The notes beneath the pieces are model-generated. The model did not search any database. It was not told where the DNA came from and was given only the letters and a program-made list of their open reading frames with translations. A stretch of DNA of 17,151 nt from CAZVAO01 sp964625175 (GTDB lineage: Bacteria > Bacillota > UBA994 > PWPR01). The position numbers and the translations under genes were made by a program. The stretch is from contig CAZVAO010000048.1 in NCBI GenBank assembly GCA_964625175.1, positions 1-17,151 on the forward strand. The letters run 5' to 3'. This document shows positions 7,103 through 15,386 of the stretch, piece by piece; positions within the stretch are counted from its first letter, which is position 1, and every line of letters starts with the position of its first letter.

Positions 7103-9691
7103 ATGGTAAAACCAAAGCAATCAACTGGACAGACATTAATAGGTGGTTTGAGAGAACTTCTAACTGCCGTTTTTTCATGTTTTAAAAAATTATTAGTTGA
7201 GGATGATCCAGCTGCAGATCAAAAGGTAAGTCAGACGATCCCATTAAAGGAATCTCTTTTCATTGGATTGTCTTTATTCATCTTGTTTGTCGCCGGGCCT
7301 CTATTATTATATGGTGCATTTTTATTTTTCAGAGATGGAAAAATAGGACTTGCCTTAATAGAGGCGATGTCCTATTTCTTTTTAGCCACTGTTATTTTAA
7401 TGAAGAAAATAAGCATCTCAAGTCGCAACTTCATCATTATTTTGGTTTTATACGCATTTAGTATTTTATTATTAGTTGTAACTGCAAAAGATGGTGCAGG
7501 TATGATTAGCGTTCTGGCTATTCTGTTTCTTTCAGGTCTTATTCTCGAGACACCAAAGCTGATGCGATTCGTAGTTATTAACATTATTGTATTTGTTGTT
7601 ATTACATTGTTACTTATGGCAGGAGTGTTCGATGGTATTGCTATGGCGGATTATCGTTCCACTTGGTTGATTAATATGCTGACGCTTCAGACTGGGGGAA
7701 TCAGTTTTATGGCGCTCCTCCATCTCATCTATGGCGTCTTGAACTCCCGCAATCAAGAGCTGATAGCGTCGGAAGAGCGCCTCAAAGAGAGTGAAGAGAA
7801 ATATCGTTATATCTTTAATCACTCCCTCATTGGAAAGGTATTAATACTACCTAATGGAGAGCAACAGGTGAATGATACACTATGCAGGATGTTAGGGTAT
7901 AAAAAAGAAGAGCTAGAAGCGATTCCTTTCGAAGAGATTACCCACCCTGATGACCAGCAGATGGATCGTCAAGCGATGGAACGGTTGATGGGTGGCACGA
8001 GTGAGCCACAGCACTACAATAAGCGTTTTATAACCAAGGCGGGTGCAATTCTCTGGGCGGATGTTCAAATTGCCTTGCGAAAAGATATAAGTGGGCAAGT
8101 CACGTATTTTATTATTTCAATTGTTAATATTACCGCTCGCAAGATGGCAGAGAGAGAACTGATTCTATCGAATGATAATTTCAAATTGCTGTATGAAGAT
8201 GCCCCATTGCCTTATCAGTCTTTAGACACAAATGGTCACTATATTAAAGTCAACAAGGCCTGGCTTGAATTATTTGGATATGAAGAAGATGAGGTCATTG
8301 GCAAATGGTTTGGTGATTTTGTTCAACCGAGTTTCATCGGATACATCAAGCAGAAATTCGCAGAGTTCAAACTTAAAGGCACTGTATTTTCAGAATTTGA
8401 TATGGCAACAAAGAGCGGTAAAATCCTCAAGATTTATAACTACGGTCGTATTGGGTATAACAGCGATGGAACCATTAAACAAACCCACTGTATCATGCAG
8501 GATGTGACCGAACAGCTTAAGATTAAAGAGCTATTGATTAGAAAGGAAGAAGAGCAAAGGCAACTATTAGAAGAGTTACAGGTCGGTTTAGTTATCCATG
8601 AGGCTGATACCACAGTCTCCTATGCAAACTCTTTAGCTTTGTCATTCTTCAACACGACACGAGAGAACATAATTGGCCGAACAGCATCTGATCACTTCTG
8701 GAACTTTGTCAACGAGGTTGAGGAACAGTTGCCTATAACAGGCTACCCAGTCTCGCAGATCTTATCTCAGAGGAAGCCCCTTGAGTCTTATGAAATAGGA
8801 CTATTTCCAATAGGTTCTCAAGAGATTAGATGGGTGCTGGTCAATGGGTTTCCGGTCCTCGATGAAAATGAGCACCTGATCAAGATAGTCGTTAGTTTTG
8901 TTGATGTCACAGAAAGAAGAAGAAGAGAGGCTAGTAGACTGCTGATGGAGTCGCATCTCAGAAATCAGCAGAAATTAGAGTCAATTGGTACCTTAGCAAG
9001 TGGCGTAGCCCATGAGATTAACAATCCGATCAACGGGATTCTCAATTATAGTCAAATTATCCTTGATTCCGAGCCAAATGATCCAAGTATTAAGGATTAT
9101 GCTCAAGAGATTGTCCACGAGACAAAACGCGTGGCAGAGATTGTTAAAAATCTATTAAGTTTTTCTCGACAAAGCGTGCTCGAATATCAATATGAGGATA
9201 TTGATGAGATCATTACTAAGACATTGTCTTTAATTCGAACGGTTATTCGACATGATCAGATAGAGTTAGAAGTAACCATAGCTGAAAATATTTCCAAGAT
9301 TCATTGCCGTGGGCAACAGATCCAACAGGTCATTATGAATCTGCTCACAAATGCACAAGATGCCTTGAATGAGCGTTATCCAGACTACCATCCAAATAAG
9401 AGTATGTGTCTTAGCGCTTCAGAAATAGAGCTTCATGACCGAGCATGGGTTGAAATAATTGTAGAGGATCACGGGGCAGGGATTCCGGAAACAATTAAAG
9501 ATAAAATATTTGATCCCTTCTACACAACGAAGGGTAAGGATAAAGGAACAGGGCTTGGCCTTTCCATCAGCTATGGAATTGTAAAAGAGCATCATGGAGA
9601 AATAATGGTTGAGTCAGAGGTGAATCAATTCACGCGATTCATTGTGCGACTACCCTGCGACTTTAGAGCACAACGTTTTGAGAATCAGTGA
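7103..9691 (+). CDS. Membrane sensor histidine kinase with six helices and three PAS domains
   Basis: This is a hybrid-free sensor kinase of about 862 residues. After a short N-terminal region come six predicted membrane helices (about 52-76, 81-101, 109-128, 132-150, 155-174, 188-212) with very short loops, so the input may be membrane-embedded or intramembrane. Three PAS-like domains follow (about 230-355, 356-480 and 490-612), the first two with clear PAC endings (IVNITARK, QDVTEQ). Then come the phosphoacceptor segment with His637 (GVAHEINNP), an N box (NLLTNAQDAL), the G1 box DHGAGIP, the F box DPFYTT and the G2 box GTGLGLSISYG. The start is uncertain: ATG 7103 has only GAG at 7092-7094, and GTG 7094 is an alternative. 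It has no receiver domain and no response regulator neighbour. Its core is closely similar to those of the kinases at 13565 and 15387. The ligand is unknown. Confidence 0.9.
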   Translation: MVKPKQSTGQTLIGGLRELLTAVFSCFKKLLVEDDPAADQKVSQTIPLKESLFIGLSLFILFVAGPLLLYGAFLFFRDGKIGLALIEAMSYFFLATVILMKKISISSRNFIIILVLYAFSILLLVVTAKDGAGMISVLAILFLSGLILETPKLMRFVVINIIVFVVITLLLMAGVFDGIAMADYRSTWLINMLTLQTGGISFMALLHLIYGVLNSRNQELIASEERLKESEEKYRYIFNHSLIGKVLILPNGEQQVNDTLCRMLGYKKEELEAIPFEEITHPDDQQMDRQAMERLMGGTSEPQHYNKRFITKAGAILWADVQIALRKDISGQVTYFIISIVNITARKMAERELILSNDNFKLLYEDAPLPYQSLDTNGHYIKVNKAWLELFGYEEDEVIGKWFGDFVQPSFIGYIKQKFAEFKLKGTVFSEFDMATKSGKILKIYNYGRIGYNSDGTIKQTHCIMQDVTEQLKIKELLIRKEEEQRQLLEELQVGLVIHEADTTVSYANSLALSFFNTTRENIIGRTASDHFWNFVNEVEEQLPITGYPVSQILSQRKPLESYEIGLFPIGSQEIRWVLVNGFPVLDENEHLIKIVVSFVDVTERRRREASRLLMESHLRNQQKLESIGTLASGVAHEINNPINGILNYSQIILDSEPNDPSIKDYAQEIVHETKRVAEIVKNLLSFSRQSVLEYQYEDIDEIITKTLSLIRTVIRHDQIELEVTIAENISKIHCRGQQIQQVIMNLLTNAQDALNERYPDYHPNKSMCLSASEIELHDRAWVEIIVEDHGAGIPETIKDKIFDPFYTTKGKDKGTGLGLSISYGIVKEHHGEIMVESEVNQFTRFIVRLPCDFRAQRFENQ

Positions 9692-9716
9692 GATTCTAAT
9701 GTTTAATGTTTGGGGA

Positions 9717-9745
9717 TTTTCAGTATTTTGGAACGACCATATAAT
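9717..9745 (+). promoter_or_regulatory. Candidate promoter of the cobalamin-sensor/cyclase pair
   Basis: A perfect -10 TATAAT (9740-9745) stands 17 bases after TTTTCA (9717-9722), which matches four of six bases of the -35 consensus. It lies in the 98-base gap after the first kinase and would allow the B12-binding protein and the GGDEF protein to be expressed apart from it. Confidence 0.5.
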
Positions 9746-9789
9746 GGTGTGTATACTTAAATGTTCATGATAGGAATAGGGGAAATACA

Positions 9790-10908
9790 ATGTCTAAAAA
9801 CACATTACCACCATTGTTTTCAGTATCAGCGCAGGCTGCCGCGGCATTCGAACAACAAAGCCAGAGCATGCTCAATCAATTGAATGATGTAATGATCCAG
9901 CATTGCAGTAAACAGGACTTATTGGGGGAAAACTCGCTTGGAACGATGAAAACAAACAATTTGAATCATATCAACTTTATGATCAATGTGTTTAAACTGA
10001 ATGATTATGAAATGTTATCAAACACATTAGTGTGGGTTTTCGGAAGCTATGTCAAACGAGGCTTCAATAGGGAGTACTTTCCAATCACTTTAATGAAGTG
10101 GATTGCGGTCATAAAAGAACATTTATCAGACGTGGATGCTTGTGAGATTATAAAGGTTTACGAATGGATGATTGCATCTCAAGCAAGCATTGAAGAGCTG
10201 TTTGATGATGAAATTTATACAGGGGTTTATCCATATGGGGATGTGATGAAGCGAAGAGTTGCTGAATTTGCAGATCTACTAATCCGTGGCGATATGGGGG
10301 AAACCTTGGAATACGTGAGTTCACTTGTTAAAAGCAAAGAAGATATTGGCGATTTCTATACAAAAGTTTTAACACATGCTATGTATACTGTTGGGAAGAA
10401 GTGGGAGAATGGTGAAATATCGGTTGCACAAGAGCACCTTGCAACTTCAATAGTCGTTCGAATAATGTCAATGATCTATATGAACTATCTGGTAAATCGG
10501 CATTCCAAGGGCCATATGATTGTGACAGCCTCTGAGAATGAATACCATGAGTTGGGCGCTCGAGTTGTGGCGGACATCTTTGAGTTGGATGGCTGGGAGG
10601 TTAAATTTTTAGGAGCGAACACACCCTCTGATGAGCTGCTGAAAATGATTCAGGCGAGTCCCCCAGATATCCTCTGTATTTCCGTGACAATGACCTTCAA
10701 TATTCAAAATACCATTAATTTGATAGAGAAAATTAGAGCAGTCGTTAGTGAGGATGTGATGAGAATAATTGTTGGCGGGTACGCCTTGCATTATCTTGAT
10801 GACTCAGAGAATAGCCTTAGAAACTATACAGTCTTCAAAGATGTGAGTGAAGCCGTTAAATATGCCAACCAAATTTGGAGAGAAGAATGTCATGAATGGA
10901 GACCATGA
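9790..10908 (+). CDS. Cobalamin-binding sensor protein, CarH/LitR-like photoreceptor module
   Basis: This soluble protein of 372 residues has AGGGG (9778-9782) 7 bases before its ATG. Residues 1 to about 145 appear helical and match nothing I can name. Residues of about 150-235 form the helical B12 cap, containing W205-x9-E215-H216, the W-x9-EH motif known from adenosylcobalamin photoreceptors of the CarH/LitR type. Residues of about 240-370 form a Rossmann-like B12-binding domain with E251-x-H253-x-x-G256 (His253 the expected lower cobalt ligand), S298-V-T300 at the SxL position and G329-G330. No MerR-type helix-turn-helix is visible, so it is not CarH itself. Glu206 follows the Trp, where Thermus CarH has the His that ligates cobalt after light. 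The GGDEF gene overlaps it by 17 bases. It could instead be a light-independent cobalamin sensor or a methyltransferase corrinoid protein, but no methyltransferase is adjacent. Confidence 0.85.
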   Translation: MSKNTLPPLFSVSAQAAAAFEQQSQSMLNQLNDVMIQHCSKQDLLGENSLGTMKTNNLNHINFMINVFKLNDYEMLSNTLVWVFGSYVKRGFNREYFPITLMKWIAVIKEHLSDVDACEIIKVYEWMIASQASIEELFDDEIYTGVYPYGDVMKRRVAEFADLLIRGDMGETLEYVSSLVKSKEDIGDFYTKVLTHAMYTVGKKWENGEISVAQEHLATSIVVRIMSMIYMNYLVNRHSKGHMIVTASENEYHELGARVVADIFELDGWEVKFLGANTPSDELLKMIQASPPDILCISVTMTFNIQNTINLIEKIRAVVSEDVMRIIVGGYALHYLDDSENSLRNYTVFKDVSEAVKYANQIWREECHEWRP

Positions 10909-11830
10909 TCATATAGCTGCCATATTAAACGATTACCTGATGAATTACTCCAATATTCCAGTGATCATGCTCGCACCTGATGATCGTATAACTGGAATTA
11001 GCCAGGGATTTAAGAAGATTGTTAGGGAAGATTGTCAACTCAAGAATAAGCAATTCTCTGAAGTATTAGAGCTAAATAAAGAGGGGGAGTATACCCGCCA
11101 TGGAGCTTACGAGAAAGCCACAATCTCCTGTATATATAATCCTTCGGATGGTGTACAAACCACGCTTAAGGGGAGTATACTTAAGCATCATAAAGGTAAA
11201 GTCATTATTTTTGAGAACACCATGATTACTGCCTCAGGGATTATTGAGCAGATGTCTCAAATGAATATAGAGATGTCCAATCTCACAAGAGAATTGGCAA
11301 AGAAAAATCGTGAGTTAGAATCTGCTTATACCCAGATCACTGAATTATCGAGATTGGATTATTTAACAAATATCTATAACCGCAAACATTTTTTTAGTCG
11401 GTTAGATGAAATGATTTCACTTAGCAATCGAGTCGATAGTCTGAAATTTGGGGTGATTATGCTAGACATTGATCACTTTAAACAAGTCAACGATGTTTAT
11501 GGCCATGATATGGGTGACACGGTGTTAAAGAAATTATCAAATGAGATCAAGAGCAACATACGTAAAGAAGATGTTTTTGCCAGAATTGGTGGTGAAGAGT
11601 TTGCCATCCTTGCAAGGGTAGGTAACGCAGAAAGTTTGGTGTTCTTGGCAGAGAAACTGCGAATCTGCTGTGAAAGATGTGAGTTCAGCGATATGGACCA
11701 CGGAATAACAGTCAGTTTTGGGGCAACCTTGTACCGAAAACCTGAATCGGTCACTTCTTTGATGAAACGAGTGGATCAGGCTCTCTATCACGCAAAGGAT
11801 CAGGGGAGAAATCGCGTTGTTCTATATTAA
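10892..11830 (+). CDS. Diguanylate cyclase (GGDEF) with N-terminal PAS-like region
   Basis: This enzyme is predicted to make cyclic di-GMP from two GTP. It has 312 residues: a PAS-like sensory region (about 18-110), a coiled coil (about 117-152, SNLTRELAKKNRELES) and a GGDEF domain (about 155-312). The active-site motif is GGEEF (233-237), the metal-binding Asp192 is in LDIDHFKQVN, and an RxxD inhibitory site (Arg224-Asp227) stands five residues before it, so product inhibition is expected. There are no membrane helices. I choose the ATG at 10892 because GGAGAGAAG (10877-10885) precedes it; an in-frame ATG at 10847 has no good binding site and would increase the overlap. The overlap with the cobalamin-sensor gene implies coupled translation and a shared role. 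A 126-base gap without recognisable signals separates it from the lipoprotein gene. Confidence 0.93.
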   Translation: MNGDHDHIAAILNDYLMNYSNIPVIMLAPDDRITGISQGFKKIVREDCQLKNKQFSEVLELNKEGEYTRHGAYEKATISCIYNPSDGVQTTLKGSILKHHKGKVIIFENTMITASGIIEQMSQMNIEMSNLTRELAKKNRELESAYTQITELSRLDYLTNIYNRKHFFSRLDEMISLSNRVDSLKFGVIMLDIDHFKQVNDVYGHDMGDTVLKKLSNEIKSNIRKEDVFARIGGEEFAILARVGNAESLVFLAEKLRICCERCEFSDMDHGITVSFGATLYRKPESVTSLMKRVDQALYHAKDQGRNRVVLY

Positions 11831-11956
11831 TCAGTGAAGAAACTGACCAAGTAACAGCATTTGCGAACAGTCTTACGAAAGATAACAGCGTTATGATGGA
11901 AGATCACAAAACAGGAGCCGTTAATTGTGGCGAATAAGCAATGGGAGAGGTAAAGA

Positions 11957-13495
11957 ATGTTAAGGTTAAGACGCGTATGCATTGCACTAATTATTTTAAT
12001 ACTTGTACTGACTGGATGTCGTAACAATGCGTCGACCGAAGGGAGTCCCGTGACTTTAGACATTCTCTATAATAATGTTGCAGACACCCCCTTCCAAGAA
12101 GATTGGCGGATTTTAGATGTCTATGAAACTGAGAAAAATGTGGCTTTTGATGTTAGACTTGGAGATGATGCGGACTATGAAAAAGCAATTGATCTAAATA
12201 TCAACGCGGAAACCCCTCCGGATATTATACTAAAATGCTGGCCCGATACGATTGAGGATTATGCTAATGGAGGGCTTATATTGCCTGTCAGTGATTACGA
12301 GCATTTAATGCCTTACTATCAGAGTTATATCGTGGAACACGGGTTGGAAGCGGAGATTGAGAAGCTGCGCATAAATGACGGGAAATATTATATCCTACCG
12401 GGTTTCCAAAGGGCCTTGCAGGTGCAGCAGTGGATATATCGGGAAGATATTTTCTTTGAGAATAACTTGCCCATGCCCACGACTTATGACGAGCTATTCG
12501 ATTCATTGGTTATTCTCAAAGAGTTATATCCTGAGACCACCCCTCTTACAGCCTCTTGGGGAGGCGCACACCTTTTCTCAATGATGGGTGCTGGTTATGG
12601 GATTCCTGCAGGTTGGTCTGGCACAAAATTCTATGATCAAAATAGTGATCAATGGGCCTATGCACCAGCAACTAGTAATTATCGAGAGATGCTACGATTC
12701 TTGAATCGTTGCTATGCTGCAGGCATATTTGATTCAGACATCTACGATCAGAGTAATGAAGCCTTTATTGATAAAATTGTCAACGGCCAAGCTTTAGTAA
12801 CCGTGACTTGGATTTCTTCTGGATTCGATACGTGGAATGAACAGCTCAAAGAGCGGGGGATTGTGAATGGCAAGTGGGTGGCTTTACCAGTTATGGAAAG
12901 TACAATAGGTCTAAAAGCGCTACCTCCAGTGGGCAAATTTAGAAAGGGCTTGGCCATAAGCTCTAATGCTTTACATAAGCCATATTTTGAGGATATGATG
13001 GCATTTCTGGATTGGGCTGTCTACTCAGATGAAGGCATCGATTTGACCTACTGGGGGATTAAAGGGTTAACTTATCAAGATGGACCAGATGGAAGAGACT
13101 TTCTCCCAGAAATCATAACACCCAAAAACCCCAACGGCACAATTAATATCACCAAAGCGTATGGCTTCAATCAGTTGTTCGATCTGAACGAGAATGAGGC
13201 ATTTGAGGATTATAAAAAACCAGAAGCTATTGTTCAGTTTTTAGAAAGGTCTGAAGAAGCGGGGGAAACTCTGCCGCTCACGCCAAATTTAGTTATGGAT
13301 GATGATGCAACTGAAATGGAAACGCTAATTAATTCTGAATTGTCGCCATATGTTGAACAGGCCAGCAAAGCATTCGTAACAGGGGAGCTTAGTATCGACA
13401 CAGATTGGGATCACTATTTGTCCGAGATTGATGCGATTGGTTACCCGGTTCTGGAGCAGCTATGGAATGAAGCCTGGCTGGAACAAGAGAAATAG
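11957..13495 (+). CDS. Extracellular solute-binding lipoprotein, family 1 / LplA-like
   Basis: This is a surface lipoprotein of 512 residues that should bind a sugar or similar solute. The N terminus MLRLRRVCIALII is a lipoprotein signal peptide ending in the lipobox LTGC, with lipid attachment at Cys21. The mature part shows the family-1 binding protein pattern, including a TPPDIIL segment, GGLILPVSDYEHL and the aromatic-rich WIYREDIFFENN and GAGYGIPAGWSG. Its length fits the large LplA-type lipoproteins of Firmicutes. GGGAGAGG lies 6 bases before the ATG. No ABC permease or ATPase is adjacent, unlike transport operons. The next gene, 69 bases on, is a histidine kinase with an extracytoplasmic domain, so a role as ligand-presenting partner of that kinase is plausible (inference). 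The substrate is unknown. Confidence 0.87.
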   Translation: MLRLRRVCIALIILILVLTGCRNNASTEGSPVTLDILYNNVADTPFQEDWRILDVYETEKNVAFDVRLGDDADYEKAIDLNINAETPPDIILKCWPDTIEDYANGGLILPVSDYEHLMPYYQSYIVEHGLEAEIEKLRINDGKYYILPGFQRALQVQQWIYREDIFFENNLPMPTTYDELFDSLVILKELYPETTPLTASWGGAHLFSMMGAGYGIPAGWSGTKFYDQNSDQWAYAPATSNYREMLRFLNRCYAAGIFDSDIYDQSNEAFIDKIVNGQALVTVTWISSGFDTWNEQLKERGIVNGKWVALPVMESTIGLKALPPVGKFRKGLAISSNALHKPYFEDMMAFLDWAVYSDEGIDLTYWGIKGLTYQDGPDGRDFLPEIITPKNPNGTINITKAYGFNQLFDLNENEAFEDYKKPEAIVQFLERSEEAGETLPLTPNLVMDDDATEMETLINSELSPYVEQASKAFVTGELSIDTDWDHYLSEIDAIGYPVLEQLWNEAWLEQEK

Positions 13496-13564
13496 TGTAA
13501 AATTAAACCATAGTATGTAGTGAGAAAAGGCAGCCAGATAGATATACGCAAAGGGTTGAGTGCT

Positions 13565-15181
13565 ATGAGCAAAAGAATTGATCATGATTCGGATAAAAGG
13601 AACATCAGATATCCAAACCTATTAAAGTACAGTAGTATTCTTTTAGGGGTGGTTCTATTAGGTGTTTCAATTATTATGTGGCGTGTCACTCAATCCGACA
13701 GTTTGGTAACCCTATCAAAAAGTGTCGTTGCAGAAACCGAGATTTATGCCAACCAGATCACGAGTAAATATAATCGTATCCAAGCTTCGTTAGAGCTAAT
13801 GGTTGACTCAAGTCCACCCAACACAATTATCAAAGAACGCGATTGGGATCGCCAAGCTGATTTTTATATTCAGAATTCTGCTGGACTGAAAAACATACTT
13901 TGGCTAGATCGCAATCTCATTGTAAGAAGGATTGGCTTAGACGATTCTCACAATATCTTAGGTGAAAGGATCAATTACGATCATGGTGGGCAGCACGAAC
14001 ACCAATATGAAATTTACCCTGTTTATCTTGAAGATTATTTAGAGGGCTTTATTGTGGGTGATATGTGTGTTACAGAGCTTATGCTATCTGTATTAGAAGA
14101 CAATCGCAATGATTATATGGCAGAAGTTTTTTTTGAGGGACGGCTTATAGCGACGACTAGCAACTGGATTGAAACAGATTATGATGCCTCATCGACTTTT
14201 TCAGTTTCTTTTAATAGTAGGCCGTATTCTGTGAAGGTGTGGCCCACCCAAAGTTTCATTGATTTTAGTACGCGAAACTCACGGCAGGCTCTAGTATATG
14301 GTGTCATTCTTTCGATACTCGTTTCGGGACTAGCCTTCTTTTTACAGAAATACAGAAGCAAATCTACGATTCTATTGGAGGCACAGAACATCCTCGTTTC
14401 TAATCAAGCCGAGCTTGAGGATCAAAACCGCCTACTAGAAAGCCAATTGCGCGACCAACAGCGACTTAAGTCGATTGGTGAATTAGCCAGTAGTATCGCC
14501 CATGAAATAAACAATCCCATCACAGGGATTATGAATTACAGCCAAATTATTTATGACTCTTATAATGGCCAGGGTGAGAATGCAGAGTTTGCAAGCGAGA
14601 TTATTAATGAAACAAAACGAGTCTCACAACTTGTTGAAAATCTGCTTCAATTCTCGCGTCAAAGGAGTAGTGGGTTCAGTATAGCCAGACCCGAAGATGT
14701 CATATCTCGTACGATTAACCTAGTACGCGTGATATTTAAGAAGGATCAGATTAATTTACAGCTTAAAATTGCGGATGTTCTACCAAATATTGCGTGCAAT
14801 AGTCAGCAAATTCAGCAAGTTTTGATCAATTTATTCACGAATGCACGGGATGCTCTTAATGAGAGATTTCCTGGCTATGATGAGAATAAAGAGGTTCTAT
14901 TGACCTGTAGAGCAGGTGAGAGAGACGGCAAGCAGGTTGTGGTTATCGCAATCAAAGATTATGGTAATGGAATTCCAAAAGAGATCCAGGATAGAATTTA
15001 TAGTCAATTCTATACAACAAAAGAGGCGGGCAAGGGGACTGGGATTGGCTTATATATTAGTGCGCGAATTATCGAAGAGCATCATGGCTGGATTTCATTT
15101 GAAACGGAAGAAGGGTATGGCACAACCTTCTTCATCGAATTACCTGCTATATCGACTTCAGATGTCGAGTATCATCACTGA
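13565..15181 (+). CDS. Sensor histidine kinase with extracytoplasmic sensor domain
   Basis: This membrane kinase has 538 residues. Helix 1 (about 21-39) and helix 2 (about 242-260) enclose an extracytoplasmic domain of about 200 residues that looks Cache- or CHASE-like but is not a clear family match (IYPVYLEDYLEGFIVGD resembles the end of a PAS-like fold). A coiled coil (about 265-300) leads to His313 in SIAHEINNP, the N box NLFTNARDAL, DYGNGIP, SQFYTTK and GTGIGLYISA. ATG 13565 is chosen because AAGGG (13551-13555) precedes it by 9 bases; a GTG at 13520 has no binding site. There is no receiver domain. It lies 69 bases after the orphan solute-binding lipoprotein without an apparent promoter, suggesting cotranscription and possibly joint sensing. 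One difference from the sister kinases is SQF in place of DPF in the F-box. Confidence 0.9.
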   Translation: MSKRIDHDSDKRNIRYPNLLKYSSILLGVVLLGVSIIMWRVTQSDSLVTLSKSVVAETEIYANQITSKYNRIQASLELMVDSSPPNTIIKERDWDRQADFYIQNSAGLKNILWLDRNLIVRRIGLDDSHNILGERINYDHGGQHEHQYEIYPVYLEDYLEGFIVGDMCVTELMLSVLEDNRNDYMAEVFFEGRLIATTSNWIETDYDASSTFSVSFNSRPYSVKVWPTQSFIDFSTRNSRQALVYGVILSILVSGLAFFLQKYRSKSTILLEAQNILVSNQAELEDQNRLLESQLRDQQRLKSIGELASSIAHEINNPITGIMNYSQIIYDSYNGQGENAEFASEIINETKRVSQLVENLLQFSRQRSSGFSIARPEDVISRTINLVRVIFKKDQINLQLKIADVLPNIACNSQQIQQVLINLFTNARDALNERFPGYDENKEVLLTCRAGERDGKQVVVIAIKDYGNGIPKEIQDRIYSQFYTTKEAGKGTGIGLYISARIIEEHHGWISFETEEGYGTTFFIELPAISTSDVEYHH

Positions 15182-15271
15182 GTTGCAATGCCATTTCATG
15201 AATACTAAATTTGAAAATGGGGCTTCATAGATGCTATGCAATGGATCTATTGTTGAGGTCCTATTTGCTAA

Positions 15272-15301
15272 AAGACATGCCTTTGGCAGATCAGTTATGA
15301 T
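15272..15301 (+). promoter_or_regulatory. Weak candidate promoter before the SBP-kinase fusion gene
   Basis: AAGACA (15272-15277) and TATGAT (15296-15301) are spaced 18 bases apart, matching four and five bases of the -35 and -10 consensus. They lie in the 205-base gap between the second and third kinase, which otherwise holds only a short AT-rich near-palindrome (15306-15318). Confidence 0.3.
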
Positions 15302-15386
15302 TTAGCCTTAATTAAAGGATTACCACTAGAGAATTAATGGAGAGAGTACAGCTAGAATTTGCTGATGATAAAAGGGGCCATGGTTA

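Noticed and set aside
9681..9697. Inverted repeat AGAATC-AGTGA-GATTCT across the stop of the first kinase gene, possible terminator
   Set aside because: The 6-base stem is AT-rich and no T tract follows, so intrinsic termination is unlikely; it may be incidental.
10847..10891. ATG at 10847 as start of the GGDEF protein
   Set aside because: It has no good binding site and would give a 62-base overlap; ATG 10892 has GGAGAGAAG upstream.
13520..13564. GTG at 13520 as start of the second kinase
   Set aside because: It lacks an upstream binding site, whereas ATG 13565 has AAGGG at 9 bases; the extra 15 residues are unlike a typical N terminus.
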